Origin: a virus
IMG/VR virus record: IMGVR_UViG_3300009436_000061
Location: 1-33,619 of that record
Direction: 5' to 3' (one strand)
DNA length: 33,619 nucleotides
This document shows, one piece after another, positions 30,793 through 33,619 of this stretch (position 1 is the stretch's first letter; every line of letters begins with the position of its first letter). The position numbers and the translations under genes are program-made. The notes beneath the pieces were generated by a model that worked only from the letters and a program-made list of their open reading frames with translations, did no database searches and was not told the DNA's origin.

Positions 30793-31484
30793 ATTACATA
30801 TTTGACGTAGACGGAACGCTTACACCTAGTAGATCTAAGATGGATAAGGAGTTCCTAGAATTCTTTACTAATTGGATTGCTACCCATAATACAACATTGG
30901 TCACAGGATCTCCAAAGGAAATGACCATAGATCAGATTGGCTTTGACCTATGGGAGAAACTAAAAGTCTATCAGTGTTCTGGTAATGATGTCTATAATAA
31001 GGGAGTTGGTATCAAAACAAATGATTGGAAACTGACTAACGAAGCCAACCTGTTCTTGCTTGACAGATTGCATGGATCGTTGTATAGTGTTAGGACAGGT
31101 AATCATTTTGATCACCGTCCTGGGTTGTGTAACTTCAGTGTGGTTGGTCGTGGTGCAGGACCTTATCAACGCCAAGACTATGTTTGGTATGATGAGATGA
31201 CTAATGAACGTAAAGCAATTGCTGACGAGTTCAACTATAGATTCAAGGGTCACATTCAAGCTACAGTAGCTGGTGACACTGGATTGGATATCACCCCTGT
31301 AGGATGTGGTAAGGCTCAGATCCTACCAGATTTTGAAGGAGAGATAGTCTTCTTTGGAGACAAGACTGCACTAGGTGGTAATGACCATGATATTGCGGTA
31401 GCGGTAAGTAGTAGGCCACAGAGTGTGGTACATGCAGTAAAGTCGTGGGAAAATACCTACGAAGTATTAAAAGGAATTGTTTAA
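30789..31484 (+). CDS. HAD hydrolase, eukaryotic-type phosphomannomutase-like
   Basis: 231 residues from the ATG overlapping the gp43 stop. HAD motif I is FDVDGTLTPS (D6, D8), motif II is LVTGSP and motif IV is FFGDKTALGGNDHDIA (188-203). The last matches the FGDKT..GGND.EI motif of eukaryotic-type phosphomannomutase (PMM). So does RPGLCNFSVVGR (110-121), where PMM has substrate-binding arginines in NVSPIGR, and so does the size (PMM is about 246). PMM turns mannose-6-phosphate into mannose-1-phosphate for GDP-mannose. A sugar phosphatase of the same HAD-IIB class is the alternative. The sugar theme recurs in kdsA downstream. Confidence 0.78.
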   Translation: MNYIFDVDGTLTPSRSKMDKEFLEFFTNWIATHNTTLVTGSPKEMTIDQIGFDLWEKLKVYQCSGNDVYNKGVGIKTNDWKLTNEANLFLLDRLHGSLYSVRTGNHFDHRPGLCNFSVVGRGAGPYQRQDYVWYDEMTNERKAIADEFNYRFKGHIQATVAGDTGLDITPVGCGKAQILPDFEGEIVFFGDKTALGGNDHDIAVAVSSRPQSVVHAVKSWENTYEVLKGIV

Positions 31485-31849
31485 TGTCTATTTGGAAATC
31501 ATCTAGAAACAATCTAGTCGATAAGATTGCGCAATGGCACCATGATCGCAACTTGATTGAGGGTAGTACCGATAAAGATCAATATATGAAGTTGATCCAA
31601 GAAGCAGGGGAGTTGTCTGATAACATCTGCAAGGGTCAAGACATTCGTGATGACATTGGTGATATGATGGTTGTTCTTATCAACATCATGACACGTAATG
31701 AGTTGACTATGGAAGAGTGTCTACAGGTTGCTTATGATGATATCAAAGATCGTAAAGGCAAGATGATTGATGGTGTCTTTGTTAAAGAGGGTGATATGCA
31801 ACCACTGCCCCATGAGATGTCTTATGAAAAGTCTTTACAAACAGAATAG
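31484..31849 (+). CDS. MazG-like nucleotide pyrophosphohydrolase
   Basis: 121 residues from the ATG in TAATG overlap with the HAD gene. The metal-binding helices are QEAGELSDNI (an ExxE-like half) and DIRDDIGDMMVVLINI (a DxxxD half), the hallmark of the all-alpha NTP pyrophosphatases. MazG-type enzymes clear non-canonical or excess nucleotides, and phage versions are common in marine T4-like phages. An earlier frame opening at 31445 has no advantage in start signals. The next gene's promoter begins inside its last codons. Confidence 0.8.
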   Translation: MSIWKSSRNNLVDKIAQWHHDRNLIEGSTDKDQYMKLIQEAGELSDNICKGQDIRDDIGDMMVVLINIMTRNELTMEECLQVAYDDIKDRKGKMIDGVFVKEGDMQPLPHEMSYEKSLQTE

Positions 31850-31862
31850 GATGTGTTATACT
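31834..31862 (+). promoter_or_regulatory. Sigma70-type promoter of the primase-like gene
   Basis: TTTACA (31834-31839, inside the mazG end), a 17-base spacer and TATACT (31857-31862), ending 22 bases before the ATG at 31885, which has AAGGA six bases upstream. Confidence 0.78.
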
Positions 31863-31884
31863 AACGTATAGATAAGGATATAAT

Positions 31885-32817
31885 ATGTACTCGTTGACAG
31901 TATTCAAGAATCAGTATGATAACAAAACAGACAAGCGGATTGACTTCCAAACTTGGCCTGAGTTTGTTGAACTATTGCGGAAGCTGTCAACGACACCATC
32001 CGAAGGGAAAAAGCATGCAGAACTTATATCACCAGCTGTTTATACTTCTGGTACAACTAGAGCGAACAAAAATGTCCTTTCTTGGGGATGTTGGGGTGCT
32101 GTTGATGTTGATGATCATGTCTTCGAAGGGAACCTAGAACATGAGCTTGCTTCTAAGTACGGTGATTATAATTACGTTGTTTATAGCACTGCTAGTAGCA
32201 CGGACGTACATCCTAAGTTTCGCATTGTATTCGATCTTGAAACAGAGGTTGAGCAATCTAGAATTCATCACTTCTGGTATGCCCTCAACAAGTGGCTTGG
32301 TTCAATTGGAGATGCACAGACTAAGGACATGTCTCGTATGTATTACATACCAGCTGACTACCCTAACGCTAACAGCTTCTTTTATGTTAATACTGGTCGG
32401 CCTATTGATGTCGATGCTCTTCTAGCATCACACCCATATGACAAAAGTCGTGATAGTAAGAACTTTATAGACCGTCTCTCACCAGAGATGCAAGTCGCCG
32501 TGCTAGAGCACCGCAAATCAAAACTAAACAATACTCAATATACTTGGACAGGTTATCGTGACTGCCCATTCTGGCCTAAGAACCTAGCAATTGAATACGC
32601 TTCGATCAGTGAGACTGGTTGGTATTCTAAGATGTATGCTATAATGGTTAAGACAGCGGGGAATGCAAGCTATCGTGGTTATCCTATAACGTCTGATCAG
32701 ATTGCAGAGATGTGTTCTCAGTTTGATGCAGAGAATGGAAACTGGTATAACAACCGTCCACTGCAAGTTGAAGCAGATCGGGCATTGGAATATATATACA
32801 AAAATGGAGTTATATAA
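31885..32817 (+). CDS. Archaeo-eukaryotic primase-like protein (AEP fold, tentative)
   Basis: 310 residues. The N-terminal 180 show a pattern seen in AEP primases. An acidic pair at the end of a strand (WGAVDVDD, 71-77) is followed by YSTASSTDVHPKFRIVFDL (100-118), where STAS...HPKFR fits the sxH..FR motif. A later KDMSRMYYIPADYPN (147-161) resembles the D..R...P segment. The C-terminal part, after residue 230, is helical with aromatic residues and resembles a small primase-associated domain. It has its own early promoter next to gp43. T4 itself primes with gp61/gp41, so this would be additional or a replacement. No search was run; a non-catalytic relative is possible. Confidence 0.6.
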   Translation: MYSLTVFKNQYDNKTDKRIDFQTWPEFVELLRKLSTTPSEGKKHAELISPAVYTSGTTRANKNVLSWGCWGAVDVDDHVFEGNLEHELASKYGDYNYVVYSTASSTDVHPKFRIVFDLETEVEQSRIHHFWYALNKWLGSIGDAQTKDMSRMYYIPADYPNANSFFYVNTGRPIDVDALLASHPYDKSRDSKNFIDRLSPEMQVAVLEHRKSKLNNTQYTWTGYRDCPFWPKNLAIEYASISETGWYSKMYAIMVKTAGNASYRGYPITSDQIAEMCSQFDAENGNWYNNRPLQVEADRALEYIYKNGVI

Positions 32818-32819
32818 TA

Positions 32820-32981
32820 GTGTGGAGAATTTGGGCTAAATCCCTTGGTGAAAAGGTCGGCGAAACCGACACGCAAGCAAACACTGTTGCAGTCATTCGC
32901 ACCTTTTGGTGGGTTGTACATATCGCAACATGTTTTATGATTATTATACACAATGGAGCAAAGTTAGGATGGTGGTTATGA
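32820..32981 (+). CDS. 53-residue membrane protein (GTG start)
   Basis: I translated this directly. GTG at 32820, three bases after the previous stop, opens a frame of 53 residues starting MWRIWAKSLGEKVGETDTQ. A hydrophobic stretch (VAVIRTFWWVVHIATCFMIII, about 23-43) can form one membrane helix. It ends GAKLGWWL. Similar very short MWRIWAK proteins occur in marine T4-like phages as far as I recall, without known role. The TGA overlaps the next ATG, which supports both genes. An early-expressed inner-membrane effector is plausible. Confidence 0.75.
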   Translation: MWRIWAKSLGEKVGETDTQANTVAVIRTFWWVVHIATCFMIIIHNGAKLGWWL

Positions 32982-33106
32982 AGGCACAACGTATTGCAAA
33001 GGATCGTACCGCTCGTGTACGCCGTTCCGTGATTAAGGGGATTATTGAGGGTAAGACTAAAAGTCTTTATGCCAAACTTCGTCGTATGAGAAAGAAGGGT
33101 AAATGA
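32978..33106 (+). CDS. 42-residue very basic protein
   Basis: MKAQRIAKDRTARVRRSVIK and so on: 17 of 42 residues are Lys or Arg, predicted as one or two helices. The ATG overlaps the membrane protein's stop (ATGA) and has AGGA eight bases upstream. An open frame reaches back to 32906, but that would overlap the membrane protein extensively and lacks a better start. Its stop again overlaps the kdsA ATG. Charge suggests nucleic acid or membrane binding; no family recognised. Confidence 0.7.
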   Translation: MKAQRIAKDRTARVRRSVIKGIIEGKTKSLYAKLRRMRKKGK

Positions 33107-33619
33107 CACGGATCATTGCAGGACCTTGTCAACACGAAAGCTTTGAACAGTCCATGGAAATTGCGGCTGAGTGTGAAAGTGTGTGTCGAAGCTTTGGGTT
33201 CGATTACATATTCAAAGCGAGTTATGATAAGGCTAACCGAAGTCATGAGAGTGGAGTTCGTGGTGTTGGTATAGATAAGACACTTAAAGCCTTTAGGGAG
33301 ATGCGGAAAGAACTTCCTAATCTTCAGATCCTTACTGATGTTCACACAATAGGGGAGATTAGTAGGGTAAATGGTAGTGTCGATGTATTACAAATTCCAG
33401 CGTTCCTAGCAAGACAAACAGATCTTATTAAGGCCGCATGTACAACAGACTGTATCGTGAATATCAAGAAAAGTCAATTTATGGCACCTTGGGATATATC
33501 TGGTGTGCTATCCAAAACAGAAGGAGCTAAAGAGGTATGGATTACAGAGAGAGGTGTTTGTTTTGGTTATAACAATCTTGTGGTCGATTTTAATGGTATT
33601 CAGTACATGCTTGATAACT
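33103..33619 (+). CDS. kdsA: 3-deoxy-8-phosphooctulonate (Kdo-8-P) synthase, N-terminal part
   Basis: About 172 residues before the window ends; full-length enzymes are about 270-285. I translated it directly. The KdsA motifs are clear: AGPCQHES at the N-terminus, FKASYDKANRSH, RGVGIDK, LTDVHT, QIPAFLARQTDL, NIKKSQF.APWD and ERGVCFGYNNLVVD. The enzyme joins phosphoenolpyruvate and arabinose-5-phosphate to make Kdo-8-P, the precursor of the inner-core lipopolysaccharide sugar. C9 in AGPC is the cysteine of the metal-dependent class; the metal-independent E. coli type has Asn there. The start overlaps the previous stop as ATGA. With the PMM-like HAD it points to surface-sugar manipulation of a Gram-negative host. 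Confidence 0.92.
   Translation, partial: MTRIIAGPCQHESFEQSMEIAAECESVCRSFGFDYIFKASYDKANRSHESGVRGVGIDKTLKAFREMRKELPNLQILTDVHTIGEISRVNGSVDVLQIPAFLARQTDLIKAACTTDCIVNIKKSQFMAPWDISGVLSKTEGAKEVWITERGVCFGYNNLVVDFNGIQYMLDN

Noticed and set aside
32906-33106. Longer 66-residue version of the basic protein
   Set aside because: The extension overlaps the membrane-protein gene in another frame, while the ATG at 32978 has a ribosome site and an ATGA overlap.

Overview
The window is part of the genome of a T4-like tailed phage (myovirus). It holds the T4 virion block in T4 order: neck proteins gp13 and gp14, tail completion gp15, terminase gp16/gp17, sheath gp18, tube gp19, portal gp20, scaffold, protease gp21, scaffold gp22 and capsid gp23. 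It also holds the T4 recombination and replication set: uvsY, uvsW, sigma gp55, gp47/gp46, clamp gp45, clamp loader gp44/gp62, regA and polymerase gp43. The T4-late promoter octamer TATAAATA stands in front of five virion or late units. The extra genes (2OG-Fe(II) oxygenases, an A-type Fe-S carrier, Hsp20, MazG, KdsA, small conserved proteins) are of the kind carried by marine T4-like phages. A DUF1127 protein and sugar genes (KdsA, a phosphomannomutase-like HAD) suggest a Gram-negative host, perhaps an alphaproteobacterium; that is inference.

Layout. 1-1331, minus strand: a radical SAM enzyme (cut by the window edge), a small HxD...H cupin/JmjC-like protein and a small barrel-like protein. 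1442-3956, plus strand: a phage-type 2OG-Fe(II) oxygenase and a 642-residue fusion built like animal lysyl hydroxylase LH3 (two glycosyltransferase domains plus a lysyl-hydroxylase-type oxygenase domain). 3957-16856: the virion block, with late promoters at 3957, 8887, 11243 and 13216, a hairpin at 11253 and a double hairpin terminator after gp23. 16862-17059: a lone minus-strand gene with its own sigma70-type promoter. 17133-20413: a late unit with the Fe-S carrier, gp3-like protein, UvsY, UvsW and a possible Sm-like protein. 20510-28180: gp55, recombination and clamp genes, RegA, Hsp20 and two DUF1127-type small proteins. 28224-33619: polymerase, HAD, MazG, a primase-like protein, two tiny genes and the start of kdsA.

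How it works together. Sigma70-type promoters with 17-base spacers (TTGACA or TTTACA / TATAAT-like) precede gp55, gp45, gp44, gp43 and the primase-like gene, so early genes are probably read by host RNA polymerase. gp55, with clamp gp45 as activator, then reads the TATAAATA promoters for virion genes. Most neighbouring genes touch through TAATG or ATGA overlaps, implying translational coupling.

The most unusual items are the LH3-like fusion and the oxidative enzymes beside it, a consensus antisense promoter facing the uvsW unit, a repeat domain split across the gp14 stop codon, and a late promoter whose predicted start lies inside a hairpin. I saw no tRNA, rRNA, CRISPR array or insertion sequence. 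No stretch above 300 bases lacks a gene; the longest gap (20414-20562) holds two divergent promoters.
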